Of a stretch of 64,000 nucleotides of DNA, positions 35,026 through 45,700 are shown piece after piece (the stretch's first letter is position 1; every line of letters begins with the position of its first letter). A program made the translations under genes and the position numbers. The notes beneath the pieces were generated by a model, which worked only from the letters and a program-made list of their open reading frames with translations, had not been told where the DNA came from and made no database searches. Origin of the DNA: Roseateles saccharophilus (lineage in GTDB: Bacteria > Pseudomonadota > Gammaproteobacteria > Burkholderiales > Burkholderiaceae_C); contig NZ_SMBU01000022.1 of the NCBI RefSeq assembly GCF_004342485.1, positions 26,815 through 90,814 on the forward strand, in the 5' to 3' direction.

Positions 35026-37169
35026 GCCTTGAACTCCGACAGGAATAGCACGCGAAGGCCGTGCCACAGACGCCAGGCCAGCGGGCGCCACCGGTGCTCG
35101 AAGCGAACGCTCACGCGGCTGCCGACGAAGCGATAGGGGAACGCTGCTGGCAGAGCCAGCTCGTACTCGAAGTGGGACAGCAATGAGCGGCGGCCGTCGC
35201 CGGCACGCGGATCGGTCGGCGAATCGCCACCGCTTGAACGTCCCAGAGCTGCACTCGGCAGATCGTTCGATGCCGAGGGCAGGGCGCGAACAATCCTGGC
35301 CGACCAGGAGCGTCCCGGCTCGGCCGCGAGACGCAGTTCGACATGCCGTGCGTCGTCGCGCACGAATTCCGCCTCGGACTGATCAACGACCACGCGCGCA
35401 AGCGGCGCCTGGTCCGGGATCACATACCCCAGGATTTCACCCTGCCGGACACGGCGCCCGAGCAGGTCGTCGCCAGCGCTCAGCGAGAGCCGGCCCGCCG
35501 TCTGTGTGCGCACGTTGAGCGCCGCGACGCGATCCAGGGCATCCCTGTTCTGGGCCATCTGGCTGACGAGTGCACTGCGTAAAGGTTCGGCCCGAACCGG
35601 ATCGATCAGCAAGGTGGCCTGGTAGCGTGCGCGCGCGCCCTCCTCGCGGGCCTGAAGCTGTTGCGCATGCGCGGCGAGCGCGGGGTCGGCCAGAGTCACG
35701 ACTCGTTGTCCAGCCTCAACCCATGAGGCATCCGCATCGTGCACGCCGACGATGAAGCCCGCTTGAGGGGCCCGCAGCAGAGCGCGGTCAGGCAGCCACA
35801 GCACGCCTTCGGCCTGCGTGTGATGGGGCAGCGGTACCGCAAGCACAGCGACCAGAGCCAGTGCTGCCGCAGACAGCCGCCAGTGCAGGCCTGGAACGCG
35901 GCTCTCGCCAAGCATATTTCGCAGGGCCACCGTGCCGCGCCACAGAGGCAGCCCGATATTCGCCCCCACGCTCCATATTGCAATGAAGGTGCCGACGGTC
36001 GGATACCGGACGGATACGTAGAGCGCGATCGACGAGGTCACGACCAGCCGGTACGCGAACGAGAGAGGCGCATAGGCCACGAACCAAGGGGCCTCGCCCG
36101 CTGCGCGGACCGGCGATGTTGAGGCACGCTGCAACACGATGCGCTCGAACAGCCAACCCCAGTAGCGGGTCGAGCGCTGTGCAAGGTTCGGGATGGCCAG
36201 CGCATCCGCCAGGATGAAATAGCCGTCGTAGCGCATCAGCGGGTTGGCATTCAAGATCACGGTTCCGACGCTCGCAAGTACTGCGACGTCGTACGCAATC
36301 GCCTTGGCGAGGCCCGGTTCCATCCAGAGCCATAGATAAAACGCGGCCGCACCGATCACGAGCTCCACTGTGATGCCTGCGGCGCCAACCAGCACGCGAT
36401 CGCGCCGGCGCGCAAACACCCAAGCGCTGGACGTGTCGACGTACGGCACCGGTACGAAGAGCAGGAACATCAGCCCCATCTCGTGCACGGCCCCGCCGCG
36501 AAGCTTGCAGGCGACGCCATGCCCGATCTCGTGCAGCAGTTTCAACAGCGGGTAGATCAGGCCCATCAGCAGCAGACTGTCGAGGGCCAGGCTGCGCTCG
36601 ACGAAATTCCGGCTTAGCTCCGTCCAGTGCAACAGCGCCAGCCCAAACGCGGGAGCCACCCACGCGATCCACAGCAGTGCAGCGTTTCGACCCAGGCCGG
36701 GCGAGAGGCCCCGGGTCAGGCGATCGAGGAAGCGATCGGGATCGACCAGCGACCAGCGCATCGACAGCGGATTCATGTACCGCTGCCAGCGTCGCTGCGC
36801 GGCTTGTACACGCCGGCGCCGGGCCTGTTCGTCCAGATCCGGTAGCCCGTCACTGCCCAGCAAATCCAATGCATGCAATTGACCCAGCAACTGCAGCAAC
36901 TCGTCCTGGCTCGGAGCTTCCTCGTCCTCCGCCAACAGCCCGTGCCAGACCTCGTGGAGTGATCGGTGGCCGTCCAGGCGGCCGATCACGCGGCCCGCGC
37001 GCTGATCGAACCGGTGGTAGCGTCCATTCAGGCGATCCTCGAGCACGCACCAAGGCTGGCCGCGGTATTCGATGACATGCGCACGAATGTGATCGCGCAG
37101 CCGTGGCGACAGCGCCTGGGCTCGATGCCAATGGCCGGCCTCGGGCAGCGGGGGCGTGACGTTGCTCAT
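35022..37169 (-). CDS. PqqD-like / M50 zinc protease / HlyD-like fusion membrane protein
   Basis: A 715-residue polytopic membrane protein with three parts. Residues 20-120 resemble the PqqD-type peptide-binding domain (LNGRYHRFDQRAGRVIGRLD). Residues about 150-440 form a multi-helix core with the M50/site-2-protease metal motif LLHEIGHGVACKLRGGAVHE (about 208-227) and the downstream aspartate motif ILNANPLMRYDGYFILADAL (about 305-324). Residues about 455-700 resemble HlyD adaptors: a half-lipoyl segment (LLRAPQAGFIVGVHDADASW), a hairpin and a second half (AGRLSLSAGDDLLGRRVRQG). M50 proteases of this kind accompany peptide export systems. It overlaps genes on both sides and could cleave or guide the operon's substrates at the inner membrane. 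Confidence 0.84.
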   Translation of the reverse strand: MSNVTPPLPEAGHWHRAQALSPRLRDHIRAHVIEYRGQPWCVLEDRLNGRYHRFDQRAGRVIGRLDGHRSLHEVWHGLLAEDEEAPSQDELLQLLGQLHALDLLGSDGLPDLDEQARRRRVQAAQRRWQRYMNPLSMRWSLVDPDRFLDRLTRGLSPGLGRNAALLWIAWVAPAFGLALLHWTELSRNFVERSLALDSLLLMGLIYPLLKLLHEIGHGVACKLRGGAVHEMGLMFLLFVPVPYVDTSSAWVFARRRDRVLVGAAGITVELVIGAAAFYLWLWMEPGLAKAIAYDVAVLASVGTVILNANPLMRYDGYFILADALAIPNLAQRSTRYWGWLFERIVLQRASTSPVRAAGEAPWFVAYAPLSFAYRLVVTSSIALYVSVRYPTVGTFIAIWSVGANIGLPLWRGTVALRNMLGESRVPGLHWRLSAAALALVAVLAVPLPHHTQAEGVLWLPDRALLRAPQAGFIVGVHDADASWVEAGQRVVTLADPALAAHAQQLQAREEGARARYQATLLIDPVRAEPLRSALVSQMAQNRDALDRVAALNVRTQTAGRLSLSAGDDLLGRRVRQGEILGYVIPDQAPLARVVVDQSEAEFVRDDARHVELRLAAEPGRSWSARIVRALPSASNDLPSAALGRSSGGDSPTDPRAGDGRRSLLSHFEYELALPAAFPYRFVGSRVSVRFEHRWRPLAWRLWHGLRVLFLSEFKA

Positions 37170-39043
37170 AAGCCCCAACTCCACGCACCAAAACGCACAC
37201 CGTCGATCAGGCGGTGCAGGGCCACCCACAGCAGGCTGCGTCGCCCGGTGATGACGCGCCCGACGCCCTCCATGCCGGGCAGGACGCCCGCGGTGCGTTG
37301 CGAGACATCCGCCTCGACGCGGAACGCGTTGCGGCCCTCCTCGGCCTGGGCCACCGGTGACACCTTGCTGACCCGAATCGAGAAGCGCTCGCCAGGCAGG
37401 CCGACGAAGACGACCTCCCCGGTCATGCCCTGGGTCACCCTGGCCACGTCGCGCTCGTCGACATGCAGCACCACGCGCCATCCGCTTGTCGGTGCGACTT
37501 CGAATAACACTTTGCCCTGCTCGACTGGTGCGCCGATCTGCTGCGACAGATCACCCTTGACGATCAAGCCGTCCAAAGGCGACGTGATCACCGCTCGGGC
37601 GAGCCGATCCTGCGCCAAGTCGTGTGCGGCCCCAGCTTCGTCGCGCTCGGCCTCGGCGACACGCACAGCCACGGCTTCGCCGCGTGCCAGGGCCTCCTGC
37701 AGCTTGCGTTCGGCTACCTCGGCGGCGGCACGTGATCGCGACTCTTCCAACTGCAGGTCGCGATCATCCATACGGGCGAGGATGTCACCCCGGCGCACTG
37801 AGTCGCCTGGCTTCATCGGCGCTTCGATCACATAGCCATCGAAGGGCGCGACCGCTGATCGCTGGACCCGGCCTTCGACCGTTGCGGGTGCACTGACGCG
37901 GTCGTCAACGGGCAGTACAGCGGCCAGTGCGAGGCCGAGCAGCGTCAAGCCCCCCAGCAATTTGAGTCCGGGGTGTCGAGGTCCGGCCATCATGCGTGCG
38001 GTCGAAGCCGCGCTGTCGAGCAGGTGCGCTCCGATCGACCGCCGCGCCCCCAGCTGGGCGCCCAGGCAGGGCGCGGCTGCGGCGGCGACGGCCATCGTGA
38101 ACTGAACCAGATCAGCGTCAATCTCCCGATCAAAGTCGAGCAGCAGTGCGCCGACCGGGCCGGACGGGGTCGAGAGCGGCAGGACCAGGGCGGCGCGGGA
38201 GCCGGCCTCGCGGCAGTACTCGCGGACCACGGGGTCGGCCTGTTCGTTGCTCGACGTGTCCGAGGCGCCGCGCAGCGGTCGTTCATTGGCAAGGGCCGCG
38301 CGCATGGCCTCGCTGCCGCGTGCCAGCACGTTTGCGGTTCGGTCGAACCCGGCGCTGCCAGAGACCATCGCGAGGCGCAGGCGGCCGCGCGGACCTGGCC
38401 GCACGAGCCCGAGCATTGCCGTCCGGCAGGGCAGGGACTGCGCCAGGTGATTCACGACCCAGCGGGCCACATCGTCCGAGCGCTGCTCGGCGAGCATGCC
38501 CAGCAACAGGTCCTGCAGGAGGGCGAGGCGTTCGAGCCTTTGCCCGCGCTCGGCGAGCTCGCGCTGATCCGGCAGTGCAGCGAGCCAGCCCGCTCCCCAG
38601 TGCAGCAAGCGCATCGCCTGGCTCAGCGCCGCGTCGCCGCGCGCCGTCAGCTGGATTGCGACGACACCGAAGCTCGCGCTACCGACGGTCAGCGGGTAGG
38701 CGCATTGCACAGCCCCCTCCGCAGGTCGTGTCACGCCGCGGCCCTCGGAGAGTGCGGATTGCGCCACGTCGACCAGGACCGAGAGGTCGACCCCAGTACT
38801 CGGCCAGACCGCTGCCGGGGCGAAGCGCTCGGAATCACCGGTCTCGCGCAGCAATACCAGACCACAACGCGCCCCCCCCACCCACTCACAGAACAGGGCA
38901 AGCCAGGCCGTGCAAAGCTGTGCCGCACTCTTGGCGCTGCTGAGCTGTGACCAGAGATCCGCATGCGGCGGGATCTCGGCGCCCTCGGTGACCGGCCCCG
39001 GGTGCGCAACATTTGCCGCGGCGGCAAGCGTCTTGCGAGGCAT
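37166..39043 (-). CDS. GAF-domain / HlyD-type adaptor fusion
   Basis: A 625-residue protein. About 350 N-terminal residues form two GAF-like modules (region around CEWVGGARCGLVLLRE, then VSGSAGFDRTANVLARG and LVLPLSTPSGPVGALLLDFD), with a linking helix. A membrane helix is at about 358-378 (LKLLGGLTLLGLALAAVLPV). The C-terminal part is a HlyD adaptor: AVAPFDGYVIEAPMKPGDSV (first half-lipoyl), a coiled-coil hairpin (about 435-490), ITSPLDGLIVKGDLSQQIGA (second half) and barrel. A cytoplasmic sensor joined to a periplasmic adaptor would let the cell control export in response to a signal. The ATG at 39043 overlaps nothing upstream (gap of 5 bp). Confidence 0.82.
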   Translation of the reverse strand: MPRKTLAAAANVAHPGPVTEGAEIPPHADLWSQLSSAKSAAQLCTAWLALFCEWVGGARCGLVLLRETGDSERFAPAAVWPSTGVDLSVLVDVAQSALSEGRGVTRPAEGAVQCAYPLTVGSASFGVVAIQLTARGDAALSQAMRLLHWGAGWLAALPDQRELAERGQRLERLALLQDLLLGMLAEQRSDDVARWVVNHLAQSLPCRTAMLGLVRPGPRGRLRLAMVSGSAGFDRTANVLARGSEAMRAALANERPLRGASDTSSNEQADPVVREYCREAGSRAALVLPLSTPSGPVGALLLDFDREIDADLVQFTMAVAAAAAPCLGAQLGARRSIGAHLLDSAASTARMMAGPRHPGLKLLGGLTLLGLALAAVLPVDDRVSAPATVEGRVQRSAVAPFDGYVIEAPMKPGDSVRRGDILARMDDRDLQLEESRSRAAAEVAERKLQEALARGEAVAVRVAEAERDEAGAAHDLAQDRLARAVITSPLDGLIVKGDLSQQIGAPVEQGKVLFEVAPTSGWRVVLHVDERDVARVTQGMTGEVVFVGLPGERFSIRVSKVSPVAQAEEGRNAFRVEADVSQRTAGVLPGMEGVGRVITGRRSLLWVALHRLIDGVRFGAWSWGL

Positions 39044-39048
39044 TGGCG

Positions 39049-39678
39049 TTACCCCCGGCGTGGGCGCAGCCGCGTGCGCGACCAGAACAGCAGCCACAAG
39101 GCCGTCAGCGTGAGCCCCTGCACGGGAGCCTCGGGAATGCTGGCGATAGAGACGGAAGTCGTTGTCTGGACCTGGGGTGCCGTAGGCTGGAATCCGGTTT
39201 CGTCCGCCCAGCCGAGCGCCAGCGTCACCGGGCTGCTGACGCCCGCCGGGAATCCCGGCGCGAGATCGAAGGTGAAATCGACAGCCACGACGCCAGTCAG
39301 CGCGAGCGGCGGCAACGGGTTGAACGTCACGGGATCAAGCGCAAACCAAGTGGCGGTCAGCTGCGGGCTTCCCGGCTGCGCCGTGGACAAGATGCCGTAG
39401 CTGCTCAGCTGGGCAAGGGCATCAAAGGGGGCTCCGCCCTCGGTCTCGCTCGCACCCGTCAGCGAGAGCAGCGATGGATCCCAATCGAGCGAAAACTGGA
39501 AGCTGCTCATTTGCGTGAGGGCCCCGAAGTCGATGTCAAACACGACATCAACGGAGTGCCCGGGCACGCCGGTCACTGGCGTCGAGAGCGTAGGGGCTGC
39601 CCGAGCCGCCAGCGCAGAGGTGCAGAGCACCAGTGCGCCCAGGGTTCTGACAAGAAGCTTATCGATGATGGCCGTCAT
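39049..39678 (-). CDS. Secreted cohesin-like protein with PEP-CTERM-like tail
   Basis: A 209-residue protein. Residues 1-28 are a signal peptide (LGALVLCTSALAARAAP). Residues about 30-175 have the cohesin-type beta-sandwich pattern: GHSVDVVFDIDFGALTQMSS, FQFSLDWDPSLLSLTGASET, then LTGVVAVDFTFDLAPGF. The end, SIASIPEAPVQGLTLTALWL then LFWSRTRLRPRRG, has the layout of a PEP-CTERM sorting tail (motif, hydrophobic helix, basic end), though PEP is replaced by PEA. AGGAGGGCCAC precedes the ATG at 39678. It lies 29 bp after the giant gene, which itself contains a dockerin-like and a cohesin-like region, so it may bind the giant protein at the surface. Confidence 0.78.
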   Translation of the reverse strand: MTAIIDKLLVRTLGALVLCTSALAARAAPTLSTPVTGVPGHSVDVVFDIDFGALTQMSSFQFSLDWDPSLLSLTGASETEGGAPFDALAQLSSYGILSTAQPGSPQLTATWFALDPVTFNPLPPLALTGVVAVDFTFDLAPGFPAGVSSPVTLALGWADETGFQPTAPQVQTTTSVSIASIPEAPVQGLTLTALWLLFWSRTRLRPRRG

Positions 39679-39707
39679 GTGGCCCTCCTGGGGTGAGATG
39701 ACTGGAA

Positions 39708-42700
39708 TCAGTGGACGGGCAGCGGTGCTTGGCGGCGGACCACCAGAGCCCAGGGCTTGACAGGCTCCGGATCGTCGTCGGGGGGCGGCATGAGCCAGGC
39801 GGCGATCCATGGCTGCGGAACACGGCGCTCGACATGGAAGTCGACGCTACGGACATCCAGGACGATCTGCGGTGTTGCGGCTGATGCAGGTGACGCAGAG
39901 GTGGGCGCCGCAGGCTCGGCCGGCCGCACCACTGAGGCCGTTCTCTGCGCCAAGAGTGTGGCTGCCGATTGATGGCTAAAAGACGTCGACAACGGTACGG
40001 CCGCGTGCCGAAGTGTGGTCGCAGAGCGGTCGACCGCGTGGGAGGCGGTTGGCGAGATCGGCGTTGCCTGCACTGTCACTGCCGCGGGCACGGACGGCCC
40101 ACCGAGGGCCACGGCGCTGGCGCCCGTGGCTGGGTTCGCCGATGGCGTCGCGCTGCTGGCTGTCGGGATTTGCGGGATGTCTTTTTGCGGTATCCCCGCG
40201 ATCTGCAACGCCAGCTTCATGGCATCGGCCGATTGCAATACGCCATTGCGATCAATGTCGCCGATGACCGTCGGATCAACGAGTGGCCAGGCCCCGAAAC
40301 CGCTGTCCTGATTGAGGAGCACGCGATTCATCAGCGTGAAGTCCAGTTTGCTGTAGGCCATGTCGCCGGAGGCGTCGCCGATATAGCCCACGGCCAGCAC
40401 CCCGTCGGCACCGATCATCGCTCGGGCACCGCCATCGAGTTGCAGGTTCGTGAGGTGCAGCAGCCCATCGGTGCGATATGGCGCCGTCATCGGCACGGTG
40501 GCGTCGAGCCTGCCAAGCACGATGCGGCCGGTCGGCAGAGGTGCACCGGCCTGGATGGTGACGCGCATCAGGCCGGGCGTCGAGGTGTCCGTCTGCACCG
40601 AACTGCCGGCCGGCAGCGCACCCGCGCTCAGGCCTGAGACCTGCAGCAACGACGGGTCGTACTGCAGCGTGAAGGCCACGCGCGTCGCGCCGGCAGCGCC
40701 ATCGAGGACCACCGGGAAGCCGTAATTCACGGCCGGGATCGCCAGCGATTGCCCCGGTCCGCGCGCAATCTCCCCAACCGACAGGGTTGCCGTACTCGAA
40801 GACGCCACGTTGAAGCTGCCGACATAGTTGCCACCGGCGATACCGTCGCCGTTGCCGTCGAGCAGTCGCCCCTGCGTGTCGGTGAAGGCGTCACTGCGGC
40901 TGTCCAGCGTGACCGTATAGCTTCCTGGTGCCAGCACTGAGCCGGTCTTGACGAAGGTCAGTCCGAACCGGTCGGCGTCGACCACCAGGCTGCCGGCAAT
41001 CCGCTTGCCAGTGGCATCAAACAGACCGAGGTCGGCTGCGCCGAAGGAAGCACCCTGACCGTCGTAGAGGTTCAGGGCCGAGGTCGCAATCGGCTCGCTG
41101 AAGGCGACGTGGAAGCCGTCCGCGGTCGGCGTGAGTGCGGTCACCTGCAGCAACGTTGGCTGGATGCGCACCAGGCTCGTGGCGCCGGCAGCGGCGGACA
41201 CCAGCGTGCCGTCGCTGACCTGCCAGGCGACCTGGCGGCTGGTATCGCTGCCGGAATTGCTGGGGTTGGCACTCGTCGATTGGAACGAGACCGTGTCAAG
41301 CACCTGCTGGTAGTGGGCGACGGTGTCGCTGCCGGCGAGCGTGAGCACGCCGGCCGTGGCGTCGTAGCTGGCGGCGATGGTCGTGCCAGCCGTGTTCGCA
41401 GCCAGCAAGTCGCCCGGCAGGAGTCCGGCGCTGATGCTGACCCTGGCCGAGCTGAGCGCCAGGTTGTCGACGTCCGACAGCGTGATGGCGGGGCCGACAG
41501 CGACGGCAGCGCCACCTTGGGTGAACGTGACGGCATTGCCCGCGCCGGAAATCACGGGGGCCTGATCCACGCCGACGACGTTGATAGTGCTTGCGACGAC
41601 GCTGGACGACAAGGTGCCGGCGCTGACCTGCCAGTTCAGCCCTCGGCTGATGTCGGTGCCGTAGGCTGTCGGGTTCTGGCTGCTCGACGCGAATGCGACG
41701 GAGTCGAGAACGGTCTGGTAGGCCGCGACAGTGGCGGCGCCTGACAGTGTGAGCACGCCAGCCTTGGGGTCATAGCTCGCCGTGATGGCCGTGCCCGCGG
41801 TCGTTGCGGAAAGCGAGTCTCCGGCCTGTACGCCCGAGGCGATGGCCACGGTCGCCGACACGAGCTGGGCGCTGTCGGCATCGGTGACCACGAGCGCCGG
41901 TGCTGCCAGCACGGGCGGGCCGCCTTCGGTGAAGGCGACAGGGCCGGGCAGGCCGGCGATGACCGGGGGCTGCAGCGGCACGACCGTGCTGGCATCGGCC
42001 GCGGTCTTGGGCGCTTCCTGACGCCCGACATTGTCGGTGGCCACGCTGTAGAAGCCGTAGCGATGGCCATCGCTGCCGTTGAAAACCGTGGACGTTTGCG
42101 TCGTGGCCTGTAGCAACGGCACAAACGCGCCACCATCGGTCGACACATAGATGTCGTAACTCGCGATGCCCGAGCCGGCGCCGTCGCCACCGGACCACGC
42201 CAGGTTGAAGCTGGCCGTGTTCGTCGTCGCCGGAAGTGCCGAGACGCGGCTTGTCGGTGCGTCGGCGTCCAGCGCGTTGGTGAACACATTGGTCGCCACC
42301 GGGGCATTGGTGTCGAAGACGATGCTGGCCTGGGCGTTGACGACGGCGCCAGATGCCAGGCCTGCCTTGGGCTGGACGTAGTAGCTGGCATAGCCCTCGC
42401 CGCGACCGGTCGCGTCATCCGGTGGCAGGAATCCGATGCTCGCGTCCGCCGGCAGGTCCAGCGTCCCGGGGACGATGGCGGTCAGCGTCCAGGTCACCGT
42501 GCGCGAAGACGTGTCCAGCGATGCGGTGGCGTCAACGAAGAGACCCAGCGTGCTGCGCTCGTCCAGCCGGGTGCTGTAGAACTGCCGCCCCGTGGGCACG
42601 TCCACGTTGACGCTGCCAAAGCCGAAGCCGCCGAGCTGGAAGGTCGAGAGATCCAGATTGGGGTCGAGCTGCTGCGTGATCACGACCTGCTGGGCCGGGG

Positions 42701-45700
42701 CGCTGGCGCTGGGCTTGTTCTCGAAGCCGATCTCGTACGGCAGCAGCGCGTCGTTGCGCACGAACTGCGCTGTGCCAAAGCCTGCGGGGCCCGAGATGAA
42801 ATTGGGATCTGACGGGCTCCTCTGCTCCGTGTGCACGGTACCGACCGGATCCGCGGCAAGCTTGGGCATGGCACTGCAAGCGGCGTCAAACTGCTCCAGG
42901 GCTAGGTCCTCCTGCGAGCCTATGCAAGCTGTTAGCTGACCTTGGTCGTCGAGCAGTTCAGGCGCAAATGGTCCTGCGATCGACGGCGCGGTCGGCGCGG
43001 TCGGCTTGGTCGCAGACCAGAGGAGGAAGGTCGTATTGACCGTGTACGAAACGCCAAGCTCTGCCCCACCCAACCCAACGTTAGGCGTGATAGCGCCGCT
43101 AGCGGGGTCATAGTCGTAACCGCCAGTTGCATACCCTCCGCCAAAGCTAAGGCTATAGCCAAGCGAGTTGTCCGACGCATCTGCTGGTGATTCGGTGACG
43201 CTGTAGCCGCCTCCGACGCCCACGCCGAACCCAACTTGTAGGTAGGCGCTGCCGTTGTCGTTCACCACAACCCCCACGGTAAAGGCGCCACCAGCGCCAA
43301 AGCCGAATTGATAGTTCGTCGAAGCCAGACCCGACGGATCCACGCGGTTCACAGGATTGTTCGAGCCGTAGCTGTAGGCGTTCGTGCTGCCGACCAGCCC
43401 GAGCGGGTCCGCCTGCATGAAACGTCCCTGATTCGAGTCGTAATAGCGCGCCCGCATGAAGCTCAGCCCGCTGCCGTCGGCCTGGACACCCATGGCGCCG
43501 CCGAACTGGAAGGGATTCGCCACACCCTGTGTCGCCGAGCGCAATTCGCCGAACGGCAAATAGCTGTAGCTGTTGACATACGAACCGGCCGCGCTGCTCA
43601 GACCCACCGTCGAGCCGTTGGCATCGAAGTCGTAATAGCTGGCTTGATTGCCCGCGGCCACCTGACTCGTCAGCCCGAGCCCGTAGGTGTAGTGCGCGGT
43701 CAGCGCGCCGCTGCCGTCATAGGTGCCGACGACGTTGCCGAGGCCACTCGGGTCGACCAGATACTCGGTGCGCTGACCGTTGTGCACGCTGGCCGAGCGG
43801 TTGCCAAGGGCGTCGTACTCGTAAGTCCAGGTGCCGCCGGCATTGGTCACAGTGAGCAGGCGTCCCAACGCGTCGTAGGTGTAGGCGCTGGTTCCCGACG
43901 GGCCCGTCGAAGCGACCAGGTTGCCCGCCGAGTCGAAGGTATTGGCCGCGCCGGCGGCGCTGGTGTACTCGTTCAGATTGTTGGTCGTGTAGGAAGAGAC
44001 GCTGCCCGCATCGTTCACCTGAACGCGGTTGCCGGCTGCGTCGTAGCTATAGGCAATGACTCGACCGTCAGGCAATGTCACCGAAGTTAGACGGCTGTCG
44101 CCGTCATAGCCATAGCTGGTGGTGCCTTCAGTGGTGGTGAGGCTGGTGCGTCGACCCAGCAGGTCGTAGCTGTAGGCGTAGCTCGAGTTGACGCTGCCGT
44201 CGGCCGCGATGTTGTCGATCCGTGTGAGCTGTCCGCTGGCGTCGTAGCTGTAGGCGGTGTGGTTGCCGTTGCCCTCGTCCTTGCGGACCAGGTGACCGAG
44301 GGTGTCGTAGCTGTAGCGGGCGATCAATTGCCCTGCTGCATCGGTGACGGCGACCAGCCTGCCAACGGCGTCGTAGCCGTAGTTGGTGGTGAAGCCGGCG
44401 TTGTCGACCATCTGCGTGCGCTGGCCTTTGGTGTTGTAGCTGTACTGCAGGAAGCGGCCGTCCGGGTAGGCGATACGCGTCATGCGGTCGGCACCGTCAT
44501 AGCTCATCGCGATGGTGCCGCTCGCGTTCGTGGCCGTCGCCAGGTTGGCGTGGGCGTCATAGGTGTAGGTGGTGGTCGAGCCGTCGGCTGCCACGATCTG
44601 GGTGACCTGACCTCGGCTGTTGTAGCTCGTGCGGGTGACCAGGCCGTTGCGGTCGACGGACTGGACCAGATTGCCCATGGCGTCGTAGGCATAACTGGCC
44701 GTGCTGCCATCGGCCATCGTCGTCCGCGTCGCGTTGCCGTTGGCGTCGAAGGCATTGTTAAAGCCGTTGCCTCTCGCGTCCGTGAACTGAGCGAGCCCGT
44801 TGGCCGTGGGGTTGTAAGTCAGGTTCAGGCTGGCCCCGGTCGGGTCCGTCAATTGAGTGGCATTGCCCATGGCGTCATAGCCGAAGGTCGCGACGCCTCC
44901 ACCCAAGGCGGCCTTTGCAGCCACCTGTCCGATGACGTTGTACTGTGTCTGGGAGATCTGGCCCTGGGCGCCATCGGTGCGGATGACTCGCCCGGCGCCA
45001 TCGAACTTCAGGGTCGCGGAATTGTTTTGCGCATCGGTGATGCGCATGCTGGCCGCGTCATAGGTGTAGGCAAGGGCTTGAGCGCCGCCGTCAAGCTGCG
45101 TTGTCTTCAGCCGGCCCTGGGTGTCGTAGTCGTAGAAGACATGCGTGCCGTCCGGGTTCGCGATTGACGTCAGCGCATAGGCCTGGGGCCCGGATGTGTC
45201 GGCGGTGTAGGAGTACTGCGTCGTGCCTTCGGCGGTGGTCACGCTGAGCAGTTCCTGGCCGCTGGCGTCGTAGCCGTAGACGGCGGTTCGCCCCGCCGAA
45301 TCGGCCACTTGGGCCAGACGGCCCTGGGCGTTATACGCAAGCGTGATCGTGTCGCCGTCGGTGTGCGTCAGGCGGGTCATCTGGCCGTTGGTGTAGCTGG
45401 CCGTGATGCGGTTGTGATTCGGGTCCTGCAAGTAATCGAGCGTGCCGTCGGCGTGGAAAACGGTGAGAGCCCCGGTCTTCTCGCGCAGTTGATAGGCGCC
45501 GTTCACCAGCGTCAGGGTGCCGCTGTCGCCAGGCTTGCCAACGAACGAGCCGTTCGAACCTGGGGCAAAGTAGCGTGTCGCCGCGCCGTCACGGATCGTG
45601 ACCACCTGGGTGGCGGCATCGGTGCTTGCAAAGAAGTCGAAGCTGTCGACCCAACCGCGACCGAGCCGCCCGAGGGTGTAACGGCCCGCAATCGAATCTC

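Noticed and set aside
32108..39043. Classical type I secretion system
   Set aside because: Adaptors are present but there is no ABC transporter with an ATPase of that type, no TolC and no C-terminal RTX repeats in the giant protein.
43300..43625. RHS toxin with cognate immunity gene
   Set aside because: The core is followed by more than 1000 residues of structural modules rather than a toxin domain, and no small immunity gene lies next to it.
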